Of a stretch of 64,000 nt of DNA, positions 41,389-50,709 are shown in pieces; the stretch's first letter is position 1, and each line of letters starts with the position of its first letter. The DNA is taken from NCBI RefSeq assembly GCF_023022965.1, contig NZ_CP095462.1, forward strand, positions 310,001 to 374,000, in the 5' to 3' direction. The notes under the pieces are model-generated. The model searched no databases, was not told the origin of the DNA, and saw only the letters and a program-made list of their open reading frames with translations. This DNA comes from Ectobacillus sp. JY-23. GTDB taxonomy: Bacteria > Bacillota > Bacilli > Bacillales > Bacillaceae_G. The position numbers were made by a program, and so were the translations under genes.

Positions 41389-42348
41389 ATGTTTACTTTT
41401 GAACCAGTAACAGAAGAGTTTTTTGAAGTTGTGAAAGAGATTGTGAATTCAAACGATGTATATAATACGCTAGAGAATGGTTGCGAGTTTCGTACAGATG
41501 ATGAAATTCGGGAAGAGTTTTTCCATAATGACAATAATCGTGTGACTTATTTTATCAAAGCTGATGAGACGTATGTTGGTTTGGTCGAATATATGAAGCA
41601 ACATGAAAAAGATGGTCGTCCATGGTTGGGACTGTTGATGATTCATCGTGATTATCAAGGCTATGGCTATGGGACCAATGCGTATTATATGCTAGAGGAC
41701 ATGTGGAAACAGCAAGGAATAACGTCGATACGTTTAGCGGTGATAAAAGGGCATACACAGGCAAAACGTTTTTGGGAACATCTTGGCTTTTCTTTTTATG
41801 CCCAAAAGCAGTCTACTAAAGGAATTACAGTCGATTGCTTAGAAAAGAATTTTACTGTTTCTGTTTTTCTTCGAAGAGGAGAAGAGAGAGATGTACAAGA
41901 AATTACCAATATATATAATGATGCGGTGTTGCATACAACAGCTACCTTTGACTTAGATGTAAAATCAGTAGAAGAACGCAGGATTTGGTTTTCGAAATAT
42001 AATGAGCAGTATCCATTGCTTGTTGCGGAAAGGTTTGGAAATGTGATTGGGTACGCATGTTTATCTCCGTTTCGGGAGAAAGAGGCATATAAGCAAACGG
42101 TGGAAATATCTGTCTATGTTCATAAAGAAGCACGAGGAATAGGAGTTGCCAAGCAACTTGTTGCCCGTATTATTGATATGGCCAAAGATGCTGGATATCA
42201 TGTCATTATAGCGGGAATCACAAAGGGAAATGATGCAAGCGTCCATCTTCATGAACAATTTGGCTTTACACATGCCGGCACATTTCGTGAAGTAGGTTAT
42301 AAATTTGGACAATGGCAAGACGTTATGTTTTACGAGTTGCTTATATAA
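41389..42348 (+). CDS. Double-GNAT acetyltransferase fusion
   Basis: Protein of 319 residues joining two acetyltransferase domains. Residues 1-155 are a GNAT with LGLLMIHRDYQGYGYGTNAYYML and KRFWEHLGF. Residues about 160-319 resemble phosphinothricin acetyltransferases: LRRGEERDVQEITNIYNDAVLHTTATFDLD, ISVYVHKEARGIGVAKQLVARI, FGFTHAGTFREVGYKFGQWQDV. Both keep the acetyl-CoA loop (R/Q-x-x-G-x-G/A). One may acetylate an amino acid analogue or antibiotic; substrate unknown. Start at ATG 41389 behind TGGAGG. Confidence 0.87.
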   Translation: MFTFEPVTEEFFEVVKEIVNSNDVYNTLENGCEFRTDDEIREEFFHNDNNRVTYFIKADETYVGLVEYMKQHEKDGRPWLGLLMIHRDYQGYGYGTNAYYMLEDMWKQQGITSIRLAVIKGHTQAKRFWEHLGFSFYAQKQSTKGITVDCLEKNFTVSVFLRRGEERDVQEITNIYNDAVLHTTATFDLDVKSVEERRIWFSKYNEQYPLLVAERFGNVIGYACLSPFREKEAYKQTVEISVYVHKEARGIGVAKQLVARIIDMAKDAGYHVIIAGITKGNDASVHLHEQFGFTHAGTFREVGYKFGQWQDVMFYELLI

Positions 42349-42359
42349 GAAAGGGGGAG

Positions 42360-42674
42360 GTGGCGGTTTTAAGTATCATGTACGGAGTCATTTGTTTATT
42401 GATGGCTGAGTGGGTTCACATACGCTTGGCACGTACATTGCGCCAGGCAGGTGCTCCTTTTGAATTACAACACTTACCTCTATTTAGTATTATGCTACTG
42501 TCGTTGTATGCTATACTGCGTCTCATGGTACTATCACCTTCTGTATCACTTTGCTTAAAATTCGGTATTATTTACAGCGCTACCGGTTCTCTTTTTTTGC
42601 TGTTTTTATTTTTTATTAAGATTTTACATTACCAAACCTACATATTTCTGGTAAACTGGTTAAGAAGTGACTAA
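42360..42674 (+). CDS. Small membrane protein, unknown
   Basis: About 104 residues from the GTG at 42360 (or 98 from the ATG at 42378); both are possible behind AAAGGGGGAGG. Three hydrophobic segments are visible: SIMYGVICLLMAEW, LFSIMLLSLYAILRLMVL and SATGSLFLLFLFFIKIL. No family recognised. It follows the double GNAT gene closely, so they are probably cotranscribed. Confidence 0.6.
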   Translation: MAVLSIMYGVICLLMAEWVHIRLARTLRQAGAPFELQHLPLFSIMLLSLYAILRLMVLSPSVSLCLKFGIIYSATGSLFLLFLFFIKILHYQTYIFLVNWLRSD

Positions 42675-42690
42675 TGTCAGAACACGCAAC

Positions 42691-42715
42691 AGCCCCCATT
42701 TTTACAGTGGGGGCT
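42691..42715. terminator. Hairpin between convergent membrane-protein genes
   Basis: AGCCCCCA and TGGGGGCT form an 8-bp stem. No T-run is present on either side, so termination strength is uncertain; position between convergent genes supports the call. Confidence 0.5.
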
Positions 42716-43178
42716 ACGTACGTTCACGCTGCTGTATATATAAACAAATTCGTAAAAACAGATAGCCGATAAATAAACCAATAAAGAATGATAAGATAGG
42801 CAACCAAATTGGGCCTAGCAACACTCCAAACAGCTTTACACGTGCAGAATACATGAGTCCTATTGTTGTACTATACGCTGATGCAGCAAGCGGAATAGCT
42901 GAAAAAGGACTTTTCCCCCCACCGGCGTCTCGAAAGGCATCCCAAATGGCAAACGAATACACACAGGGATAAAACATTAACCATTGATAGTTGGCTTGCT
43001 GGATTGCTTTTTCAATTTCGCCATTGAAGCTTAATAAAATGATTTCATTAAAGTTAGCCTGTACATTGATGAGAAATTCTAAAAAGATAAATACGATACC
43101 TTTTAGATATTTACCGTTTAATAATTGTCCAAAACCGGGAAGTGCAACACTCCATAACACAGCTTGTAGTTTTCCCAC
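42714..43178 (-). CDS. Membrane protein with TM2-like start
   Basis: Protein of 154 residues with four hydrophobic segments. The start, LPGFGQLLNGKYLKGIVFIFLEF, has the G-x-G-Q...G pattern of TM2-type and YozE-unrelated small membrane proteins of Bacillus. Central residues include FRDAGGGKSPF. It is six bases from the DUF3231 gene on the same strand and probably cotranscribed. Function unknown. Confidence 0.7.
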   Translation of the reverse strand: MGKLQAVLWSVALPGFGQLLNGKYLKGIVFIFLEFLINVQANFNEIILLSFNGEIEKAIQQANYQWLMFYPCVYSFAIWDAFRDAGGGKSPFSAIPLAASAYSTTIGLMYSARVKLFGVLLGPIWLPILSFFIGLFIGYLFLRICLYIQQRERT

Positions 43179-43184
43179 ATGCCT

Positions 43185-44186
43185 CTAGCCTTTTGCGAGT
43201 TCGTCACGGTTAGGTGACATAGGGGGTTCTTCTACCCATCCGTGTTGAATCATCAAATTCGCTCCATCTTCTGCAAAACTCCCGATTTCAGCCATCAACC
43301 TTGTGTACATAGTTGCTATATCCCTTCTTGGGCTTGATGCGATACTGGCTCCGTAATAGCCCATTCCCAATGAAATCAATGCTGTAGTTTGAAATGCCAT
43401 TAGTTTATCAGAAAACGGAGCTGCTGTGGAAGCGGATACTTCTGTATCCCATCGCATCGGAGCTGGCACATCATCTTTTCTCATCAAAGTAGTGAAAATA
43501 TCAATATGTTTAGAAGCAATTTCTTTTCCACGAACCATCAAATGTCTAACATCCTCTGCTTCTGCAGCTTGACTAAAGGCAATCATAGTTGCCACCCCTA
43601 ATGCGTTACGTTGGATGTTTGCATAAAGGTTCGTAATTTCTAAAGCGGTTAAAGATCTTTTTTCACCTAAAAATCCTGTTAAGAATTTTTGTTTTTTTAC
43701 AAAATCAATTGTTGCAGGGATAGGTAAAAACGGAGGTCGCACATACAGCCCCTTATGAAGCATAATAGTATTAGCACGCTTTGTTAGCTCAACAGATTCC
43801 ATTAGGCATGTTTGAAAGTAGTCGAAAATGTCATCTCTGGTTGCTAATGAAACTGCCATACCGTAAGCGTTTAGGCCAGTTTTACCCAACTGTGAAAGAA
43901 AGTTAATGCAGTATGTATCAGAAAATAGTTTGGGTGCATCTAAGTTTAAATCTTCCGCCTCTGTAAATCCGTGAGGCAAAGGATAGTCGGCTTCTTGAAA
44001 AAAAGCCGTTAGTTTTGTGATGTGTTGCTGTGAAATTTCTAGAGCATATTCTAAAGCAGCACGAATTTCCTTATCTTCTGCATGTACCAAAAGTGATCGT
44101 AACATACATATAACAGCACTATCATTCATGTAAGAGGACCATATTTGGGAAGTTTCTGCGGATGACAACTTTACATTATGTTCCAT
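43185..44186 (-). CDS. DUF3231-family protein
   Basis: Protein of 333 residues made of two similar helical halves (e.g. SSAETSQIWSSYMNDSAVICMLRSLLVHAEDKEIRAAL and SLTALEITNLYANIQRNALGVATMIAFSQAAEAEDVR), the DUF3231 duplication typical of Bacillus. The fold is ferritin-like by pattern; no complete metal site is obvious. Members of the family are often made during sporulation. Function unknown. Confidence 0.88.
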   Translation of the reverse strand: MEHNVKLSSAETSQIWSSYMNDSAVICMLRSLLVHAEDKEIRAALEYALEISQQHITKLTAFFQEADYPLPHGFTEAEDLNLDAPKLFSDTYCINFLSQLGKTGLNAYGMAVSLATRDDIFDYFQTCLMESVELTKRANTIMLHKGLYVRPPFLPIPATIDFVKKQKFLTGFLGEKRSLTALEITNLYANIQRNALGVATMIAFSQAAEAEDVRHLMVRGKEIASKHIDIFTTLMRKDDVPAPMRWDTEVSASTAAPFSDKLMAFQTTALISLGMGYYGASIASSPRRDIATMYTRLMAEIGSFAEDGANLMIQHGWVEEPPMSPNRDELAKG

Positions 44187-44409
44187 GAATGCCTCCTAAC
44201 AGCTTTGTTGCCATTAGATTGCCTAAAGTCATACACATTTATTCTTATGAACTGGGCAGAAAGAAAGAGACAAAAGGAGTATTATCATAATATGTCGAAA
44301 AAGTATAGTTTAGAAAGAGAAGAAAGAGAAAAACGTCGTTTTCTCTTGTTTCCCATGAAACGGTAATAAACCGTACCTCAGTACGCTAGCTAGCAAAGGA
44401 GAGATAACC

Positions 44410-45525
44410 ATGGATATACATCGACTACAAGCACTTAAAGAGATAGCCGAACATTTAAATGAAGCGACTGACATGAATGACATGTTAGAGAATGTATTGT
44501 ACCGTCTTCTTGAAGTAATGAGTTTAGAAACTGGTTGGATTTTATTTGTAAATGAAACTGGGAAACATGAATTAATTGCCGATGCAAACTTACCAGCCGC
44601 ATTACAGCATGAACAAAAAAAGCTGATGTGTACAGGTGCATGTTGGTGCACAGAGCGTTTTGCTTCAGGTCGTCTGCAAAAGGCTACAAATATTATTGAA
44701 TGTAAACGAATTGAAGAAGCTTTGGATTTAGAATGGAACGGAACAGGCGGCATTACACATCATGCAACGGTTCCGCTACGTGCTGGTGAAGAAAGGTTGG
44801 GTGTTCTGAATGTAGCGGCAGCCGGAAAGCAAACATTTACAAATGAAGAACTAGCGTTGCTTGAGGCAGTAGCACTGCAAATTGGAACAACGATTAAGCG
44901 GATGAAGCTGGTTGAACAAGAGCGCAAGTATGATATTATCTCTGAACGAAATCGCTTGGCACGTGATCTACATGACTCTGTCAAACAATTATTGTTTACA
45001 ATTTCCTTAACAGCTAAAGGGATGCAAAATCGAACTGAAGATAGAGAACTTGGACAAACGCTTGCTTATATCAGTGAACTTTCAACAACTGCATTACAGG
45101 AAATGCGCACATTGATATGGCAATTACGTCCTGAAGGGCTAGAAGAGGGAATTGCTACTGCGCTGACGCGTTATGGTGAAATATTAGGGCTGGAAGTTGA
45201 TTGTCGCGTTTCGTCAGTACTGATGTTGCCAAGTGAAATTGAAGAGACACTTTGGCGGATTGGACAAGAAGCATTAAATAATTGTAAAAAGTATGCAGAG
45301 TGTAGCAAAGTAACAATTATCCTTTCCTTACACCGGTCTAAAAGAGAAGTTCGAATGGTTATACAAGATGAAGGAATTGGATTTGAAAGTACTCACACAA
45401 AGAAGCATGGACTTGGGTTAAAGAGTATGAAAGAAAGAGCGGAATTAATGAAAGGCACCTTTCAAATTCAAGACAATAATGGTACAACAATTACTGTCAC
45501 TATTCCTTGGGGGGACATAGCATGA
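44410..45525 (+). CDS. yhcY: GAF-domain sensor histidine kinase (YhcY-like)
   Basis: Cytoplasmic kinase of 371 residues. A GAF domain covers about 22-165 and includes CTGACWCTERFASGR, a Cys-rich motif that may bind a cofactor. The dimerisation domain (HisKA_3) has ERNRLARDLHDSVKQLLF with H188 as phospho-acceptor. The ATPase domain shows EALNNCKKYAECSKV, DEGIGFE and GLGLKSMKERAELM. No membrane segment. It matches YhcY of B. subtilis in domain order and size, and overlaps the response regulator gene (ATGA). Confidence 0.85.
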   Translation: MDIHRLQALKEIAEHLNEATDMNDMLENVLYRLLEVMSLETGWILFVNETGKHELIADANLPAALQHEQKKLMCTGACWCTERFASGRLQKATNIIECKRIEEALDLEWNGTGGITHHATVPLRAGEERLGVLNVAAAGKQTFTNEELALLEAVALQIGTTIKRMKLVEQERKYDIISERNRLARDLHDSVKQLLFTISLTAKGMQNRTEDRELGQTLAYISELSTTALQEMRTLIWQLRPEGLEEGIATALTRYGEILGLEVDCRVSSVLMLPSEIEETLWRIGQEALNNCKKYAECSKVTIILSLHRSKREVRMVIQDEGIGFESTHTKKHGLGLKSMKERAELMKGTFQIQDNNGTTITVTIPWGDIA

Positions 45526-46139
45526 AATTATTAATTGTAGATGACCATCCCATTGTTCGAAAAGGATTAGTATTCTTTTTAGAAAGCCAACCAGGGATTT
45601 CTTTTATCCAGCAAGCAAACAACGGAAAAGAAGCATATGAGATGGTTCAAAAAGAGAGACCTGATGTTATACTTATGGATTTGGCAATGCCTGTTATGGA
45701 TGGGATTGAAGCAACAAAGAAAATAAAGGAATGGGATTATACCATAAAAATTCTAATATTGACCAGCTTTTCCGAACAGGAGTATGTACGTCCTGCCTTG
45801 CAAGCAGGAGCAGACGGCTATCAGTTAAAAGATGTAGAACCAACACAATTAGTTGCTGCCATTCAAGCAGTATACGAAGGCACAATCTCATTGCATCAAA
45901 AAGTATCGTCCCTGATGTGGCAACATACTGCGCAGCAAGACGTAGTAAAGCTCACACGTCGGGAAAGGGAAGTGCTTCGCGAGTTGGCAAGCGGGAAAAG
46001 TAATAAAGAAATCGGTGCTGCATTACATATTACAGAGCAAACTGTAAAAACACATGTTTCTAACATTCTGATGAAACTCAATCTAGAAGATCGAACACAA
46101 GCTGCACTATACGTAGTAAAAAACCATATTATATTATAA
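45522..46139 (+). CDS. yhcZ: NarL/LuxR-type response regulator (YhcZ-like)
   Basis: Protein of 205 residues. The receiver domain has KLLIVDDHPIVRKG and D53 in VILMDLAMPVMDG; the C-terminal LuxR HTH is LTRREREVLRELASGKSNKEIGAALHITEQTVKTHVSNIL. The partner of the kinase just upstream, with which it overlaps by four bases. The ATG at 45522 is preferred over an in-frame start at 45507. Confidence 0.9.
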   Translation: MKLLIVDDHPIVRKGLVFFLESQPGISFIQQANNGKEAYEMVQKERPDVILMDLAMPVMDGIEATKKIKEWDYTIKILILTSFSEQEYVRPALQAGADGYQLKDVEPTQLVAAIQAVYEGTISLHQKVSSLMWQHTAQQDVVKLTRREREVLRELASGKSNKEIGAALHITEQTVKTHVSNILMKLNLEDRTQAALYVVKNHIIL

Positions 46140-46165
46140 AACAAGTATTTGGATAAGGAGAGACA

Positions 46166-46720
46166 ATGAAGCGTGTATTACAAATATGTATAATAATGAG
46201 TTTGATATACTTTATTGTAGCAACATTTTTAATGATATCGGCAGCGAAGCACAAGCCAACGCAAAATGCAGAATATATCTTAATATTAGGAGCGCGAGTC
46301 TACGACGATCGTCTATCGCTTGCTTTAAAAGCGAGAATGGACAAGGCGCTTATATATTTACATCACAACACAAACACTAAAGTCATTGTTTCAGGAGGAC
46401 AAGGGCATAATGAAACAATAGCAGAAGGTGTAGCAATGGAACGTTATTTACTTGAGCAAGGCATTTCACAAGAACGAATTTTAGTGGAAGATCGTGCCAC
46501 AAGCACATACGAGAATATTAAGTATACAATGGACAAATTTTCAGTAAATAAGGTTGTACTTGTATCAAATGACTTTCATATGTATCGTGCTAAGTTGATA
46601 GCTAAGCGCCTCGGTATGGAGACTGAAAGCCTCGCAGCACCTACACCGTGGAAAGCAAAGCCTAAGTCGTATGTGCGCGAATACATTGCAATTTTAAAAA
46701 CATGGTTATTCGATCAATAA
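46166..46720 (+). CDS. YdcF/SanA-like DUF218 membrane protein
   Basis: Protein of 184 residues. One N-terminal membrane helix (ICIIMSLIYFIVATFLMI) is followed by the DUF218 domain: YILILGARVYDDRLSLALKARMDKAL, KVIVSGGQG, EDRATSTYENI and VSNDFHMYRAKLIAKRLG. Such proteins probably bind nucleotide or act on envelope lipid carriers. It lies 26 bases after the response regulator gene and may be cotranscribed. Confidence 0.85.
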   Translation: MKRVLQICIIMSLIYFIVATFLMISAAKHKPTQNAEYILILGARVYDDRLSLALKARMDKALIYLHHNTNTKVIVSGGQGHNETIAEGVAMERYLLEQGISQERILVEDRATSTYENIKYTMDKFSVNKVVLVSNDFHMYRAKLIAKRLGMETESLAAPTPWKAKPKSYVREYIAILKTWLFDQ

Positions 46721-46733
46721 AGGGGGGAGTTCA

Positions 46734-47657
46734 ATGATTCGATTTGAGAACGTTACGAAATGTTTTCCGAATAAAACTAGCGCTGTTACCAATGTGAACT
46801 TTCAAGTAGAACAGGGTGAATGCTTTGTATTAATCGGACCTAGTGGTTGTGGAAAAACCACGACGATGAAGATGATGAATCGATTGCTAGAGCCATCTCA
46901 GGGAAGCATTTATATGCAAGGTAGAAATATACAAGACTATACTATTCACGAATTACGATGGAATATTGGTTATGTATTGCAACAAATTGCCCTGTTTCCA
47001 CATATGACAGTAGCAGAAAATATTGCCATTGTGCCAGAACTTCGGAAATGGAATAAAAATAAAATACATAAGCGAGTAGACGAATTACTGGACATGATAG
47101 GATTATCGCCAAGTTCTTACCGAGAGAGAAAACCAATCGAACTCTCAGGAGGTCAACAACAGCGAGTTGGTGTGGCAAGAGCTCTTGCAGGAAATCCAGA
47201 TATTATTTTAATGGATGAGCCGTTTAGTGCTTTAGACCCTATCAGCAGGGAGCAATTGCGACAGGATTTAAAGTCATTACAAAAACGTATTCAAAAAACA
47301 ATCGTTTTTGTTACACATGATATTGAAGAAGCTTTAATGTTAGGTGATCGTATTTGTTTAATGCGAAACGGAGAGATTGAACAATTAGGAACACCTGAGG
47401 AATTATTGATGCGACCTAATACGGAGTTCGTTCAAATGTTTATGGGTATAAATAGACATACTGTTTATGATTTGCAAGAAGTGTTCTTGCCATGGAACGG
47501 AGAAACGAATCCAATCTCTATAAAGGCCTCGCTACAAGAGCTGTACCATCGCTTAGAGAATCAACAAGCAGTTCCCGTTGAGCAAAATGGTAATATTGTG
47601 GGTGTTGTGACAGATCGTACGATTGTTAGCTATTTTGCAAAGGGGGCAAAAATGTGA
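46734..47657 (+). CDS. ABC importer ATPase, quaternary amine/ergothioneine type
   Basis: ATP-binding subunit of 307 residues. Walker A GPSGCGKTT, the Q-loop LQQIALFPHMTV, signature LSGGQQQRVGVARAL and Walker B IILMDEPFSALDP are intact. The C-terminus, after about residue 255, holds part of a CBS module (VEQNGNIVGVVTDRTIVSYF). It is paired by a four-base overlap with a permease/binding-protein fusion. The set resembles OpuB/OpuC, BilE and EgtUV importers. Confidence 0.9.
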   Translation: MIRFENVTKCFPNKTSAVTNVNFQVEQGECFVLIGPSGCGKTTTMKMMNRLLEPSQGSIYMQGRNIQDYTIHELRWNIGYVLQQIALFPHMTVAENIAIVPELRKWNKNKIHKRVDELLDMIGLSPSSYRERKPIELSGGQQQRVGVARALAGNPDIILMDEPFSALDPISREQLRQDLKSLQKRIQKTIVFVTHDIEEALMLGDRICLMRNGEIEQLGTPEELLMRPNTEFVQMFMGINRHTVYDLQEVFLPWNGETNPISIKASLQELYHRLENQQAVPVEQNGNIVGVVTDRTIVSYFAKGAKM

Positions 47658-49153
47658 ATGTAATAGAGGTGTTTTTGACCCGTCGCGCGGAATTAACGGT
47701 TGCGTTACTCGAACATTTGCAAATTTCATTTACTGCATTATGTATTGCTGTTTTAATAGCTGTCCCTGTAGCTGTTTTGTTAACCAAAACAAGAAATGCA
47801 GAGTGGTTTATTGGTAGTGCTGCAGTTATTCAAACCATTCCTTCGTTGGCATTATTAGGTTTGCTTATTCCTCTTGTGGGAATTGGAAAGATTCCTGCCA
47901 TTGTTGCACTTGTCCTTTATGCACTACTTCCTATTTTAAGGAATACGTATACAGCGATTACTGAAATTGATGCAGCTTTAATTGAGGCTGCTGAAGCAAT
48001 GGGAATGAACCGGCTGCAAAGATTACAGAAAGTAGAGCTGCCATTAGCTCTACCAGTTATGATGGCTGGTATTCGAACGGCTATGGTATTAATTGTGGGT
48101 ACAGCTACACTGGCAGCCTTAATTGGAGCAGGCGGCCTTGGGAAATTAATCTTACTTGGAATTGATCGTAATGATCACTTCCTAATTATATTAGGGGCTG
48201 TTCCTGCTGCGGCATTAGCATTGATTTTGGATCGATTATTACGGTTTATAGAGAAGCGCCGTTCAGTGAAACTGTTACTTATAACCGCCATTGTTTTGAT
48301 AGGCACTTTAATTGCACCTGTATTGGGTAGCGGAAAGCCTGATCTTATTATTGCCGGTAAATTAGGGTCTGAACCAGAAATCTTAATTCATATGTACAAG
48401 TTACTCATCGAAGAGGAAACGGATTTAGATGTTGCCATTAAACCTGGATTTGGCAAAACATCATTTGTATTTAATGCCTTGCAATCGGGTGAGATTGACA
48501 TATATCCCGAATTTACGGGAACCGCTATCTCTACATTTTTGAAGGAGAACGCCATAAGTACTGACCGTCAGGTGGTATACGAACAAGCACGTGATGGTAT
48601 GAGAAAGAAATTTGGAATGATTATGCTAGCACCAATGCAATATAACAATACTTATGCTCTTGCAGTGCCTTCAAAGGTCGCAAAGCAATATAACTTAGAA
48701 AGCATTTCAGGTTTGCAAGCTGTCGCCAGTAATTTGAAAGCAGGCTTTACTTTAGAGTTTTCAGATCGAGAAGATGGCTATCAAGGGATAAAAAAGCGCT
48801 ATGGGCTACAATTTCAAAATTTAGTAACAATGGAGCCGAAATTGCGCTATAGTGCTATACAATCCGGGGATGTGACTGTGATTGACGCATATTCAACTGA
48901 CAGTGAGTTAAGACAATATGACCTAAAAGTGCTAGCTGATGATAAAGGTGTATTTCCTCCTTATCAAGGTGCCCCGCTATTACGACAGGAAACACTGCAA
49001 CAATATCCTGAGCTTACATCTATATTAAATCGTCTTGCAAATCAAATCACAGATGATGAAATGCGCGATATGAATTATCAGGTAAATGTAGAAGGACAAA
49101 CTTCTGCCAAAGTGGCTAAGCGGTATTTACAAAACAAAGGCTTGCTGAAATAG
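47654..49153 (+). CDS. ABC permease fused to substrate-binding domain (EgtU/OpuBC-like)
   Basis: Protein of 499 residues, GTG start overlapping the ATPase stop. Residues 1-205 are the permease with six hydrophobic segments and the EAA motif (EIDAALIEAAEAMGMNRLQRLQKVELP). After a final helix (VKLLLITAIVLIGTLIAPVLG), residues about 230-499 form an OpuAC-type periplasmic-binding domain (DLIIAGKLGSEPEIL, SGEIDIYPEFTGTA, VIDAYSTDSELRQYDL, DDKGVFPPYQGAPL). Fusion of this sort is seen in Streptococcus EgtU and Listeria BilE. Substrate is betaine, choline or ergothioneine; I cannot decide by eye. Confidence 0.9.
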   Translation: MNVIEVFLTRRAELTVALLEHLQISFTALCIAVLIAVPVAVLLTKTRNAEWFIGSAAVIQTIPSLALLGLLIPLVGIGKIPAIVALVLYALLPILRNTYTAITEIDAALIEAAEAMGMNRLQRLQKVELPLALPVMMAGIRTAMVLIVGTATLAALIGAGGLGKLILLGIDRNDHFLIILGAVPAAALALILDRLLRFIEKRRSVKLLLITAIVLIGTLIAPVLGSGKPDLIIAGKLGSEPEILIHMYKLLIEEETDLDVAIKPGFGKTSFVFNALQSGEIDIYPEFTGTAISTFLKENAISTDRQVVYEQARDGMRKKFGMIMLAPMQYNNTYALAVPSKVAKQYNLESISGLQAVASNLKAGFTLEFSDREDGYQGIKKRYGLQFQNLVTMEPKLRYSAIQSGDVTVIDAYSTDSELRQYDLKVLADDKGVFPPYQGAPLLRQETLQQYPELTSILNRLANQITDDEMRDMNYQVNVEGQTSAKVAKRYLQNKGLLK

Positions 49154-49161
49154 TATTCTAT

Positions 49162-49195
49162 ATTACACCTCTGCGTGCAGAGGTGTAATATTTTT
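49162..49195 (+). terminator. Terminator after the ABC importer
   Basis: ATTACACCTCTG and its perfect complement give a 12-bp stem with a CGTG loop, followed by ATTTTT. Confidence 0.93.
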
Positions 49196-49238
49196 GAGGA
49201 AAAGAGAAAGTATAAGACATAGAGAGGAGGGGACGGGT

Positions 49239-50627
49239 ATCGAGAAAAAGCTTGGATTTTTAGCGCTCATGTCTTTAGTAGTAGGTACAATGGTTGGCGG
49301 CGGTGTATTTAGTTTACCGCATGATCTCGCAGAAGGAGCGAATAGCGGTGCAGTTTTAATAGGATGGTTGGTAACGGCTATGGGGATGATTCCGCTAGCT
49401 GTAGTATATCAAACATTGGCGCAAAAAAAGCCAGAGTTAGAAGGGGGTATATATACGTATGCTCGCGAGGGATTTGGTGAATATATGGGGTTCAATAGCG
49501 CTTGGGGATATTGGATTGCCGGTGTTTTAGGAAATGTGGCCAGCATTATCTTATTATTTAATGCATTATCTTACTTTTTCGCTGTTTTTCATAATCACAC
49601 ATATGCTGTTATCGGCTCATCTCTATTCTTGTGGACGTTGCATGGACTTGTTTTAATGGGGATTAAAGAGGCATCTGTTGTAAATATCATTGCAACAATC
49701 GCGAAGCTTGTTCCTATTCTCGTATTCATTACAATCATGACAACTGTATTTAAAGGGGAAACATTTCATGTGGATTTCTGGGGGGGCGGAGAACCTATCA
49801 TGATACAAGTAAAAAATACGATGCTCGTTACACTATGGGTATTTGTAGGGGTAGAAGGAGCAGTCGTTCTATCGGGACGAGCCAAGCAACATGGTGATGT
49901 TGGAAAAGCAACTGTATGGGGTCTTCTTATTGTTATGTTTATCTATATCGCTATTTCTGTTTTATCACTTGGAGCAATGGAGCGTCAGGAGCTGTCTAAG
50001 CTGGAGACACCCTCAATGGGTCAGGTGCTAGAGCATGTAGTAGGGCCATGGGGAGCATCGCTAATCAACATTGGTCTCATCATATCGCTTTTAGGTACAC
50101 TGATTGGCTGGTTTCTACTCGTTTCTGAAATTTCTCATGTTGCTGGAAAAGACCACGTGTTTCCCCGTATATTTGAAAAAATAGATAAGAAGCACACACC
50201 TTATGCAGCGTTATGGATATCAAGTGGTGTTGCACAATTTTTATTCATCATTATTTTGTTTTCTAATTCAACCTATCAAATTATGTACTTTATTGCTACT
50301 ACGTCCATTCTTTTACCGTACTTATTTTCCGGCTTGTATGCGTTGAAACTTACATTTCAGCCAAATTACGGAACGAATAAAGTGAGAGACAGAATACTTG
50401 CTATTTGTGCGGTAACATATTCTTTTTGGTTGGTTTATGCTGCTGGAATGCAAAATTTATTGCTAGTGTCAATTGTATACGGTATCGGAATTTTAGTATA
50501 TATCATAGCTCGAAAGCAACAAAATCAATACATATTTACCAAATGGGAACGATTTATTATGTTAAGCATCTTACTATGTGCTGGTATTTCCGCTTTCATG
50601 TTGATGGCAGGAAAAATCAGTATGTAA
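49239..50627 (+). CDS. APC-family amino acid permease/antiporter
   Basis: About 462 residues and roughly 12 hydrophobic segments; ArcD/LysP-like basic amino acid antiporter pattern with LGFLALMSLVVGTMVGGGVFSLP at the N-terminus and GGIYTYAREGFGEYMGFNSAWGYWI. The start is odd: the ribosome site GAGGAGGGG (49222-49232) is correctly spaced for the ATC at 49239 (ATC GAG AAA AAG), where related proteins begin MEKKLGF. The nearest regular start in frame is a TTG at 49194, inside the T-run of the preceding terminator and without a ribosome site. So the start is either non-standard or a mutated ATG. Confidence 0.85.
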   Translation: MEKKLGFLALMSLVVGTMVGGGVFSLPHDLAEGANSGAVLIGWLVTAMGMIPLAVVYQTLAQKKPELEGGIYTYAREGFGEYMGFNSAWGYWIAGVLGNVASIILLFNALSYFFAVFHNHTYAVIGSSLFLWTLHGLVLMGIKEASVVNIIATIAKLVPILVFITIMTTVFKGETFHVDFWGGGEPIMIQVKNTMLVTLWVFVGVEGAVVLSGRAKQHGDVGKATVWGLLIVMFIYIAISVLSLGAMERQELSKLETPSMGQVLEHVVGPWGASLINIGLIISLLGTLIGWFLLVSEISHVAGKDHVFPRIFEKIDKKHTPYAALWISSGVAQFLFIIILFSNSTYQIMYFIATTSILLPYLFSGLYALKLTFQPNYGTNKVRDRILAICAVTYSFWLVYAAGMQNLLLVSIVYGIGILVYIIARKQQNQYIFTKWERFIMLSILLCAGISAFMLMAGKISM

Positions 50628-50709
50628 CAGGAATTCCGTATATGTGAGGCGAATACTATTCTACATAGGTATATGAATGGCGAGAACACATACATGAGGG
50701 GGCGTGTAA

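Noticed and set aside
42978-43188. Plus-strand frame opposite the TM2-like membrane gene
   Set aside because: Antisense shadow of a membrane protein gene; no ribosome site.
44178-44366. A 62-codon frame (and a 24-codon version from 44292) before the YhcY-like kinase
   Set aside because: The long version overlaps the divergent DUF3231 gene start and has no ribosome site. The 24-codon version has AAGGAG 12 bases upstream and is possible, but is only a charged short peptide without other support.
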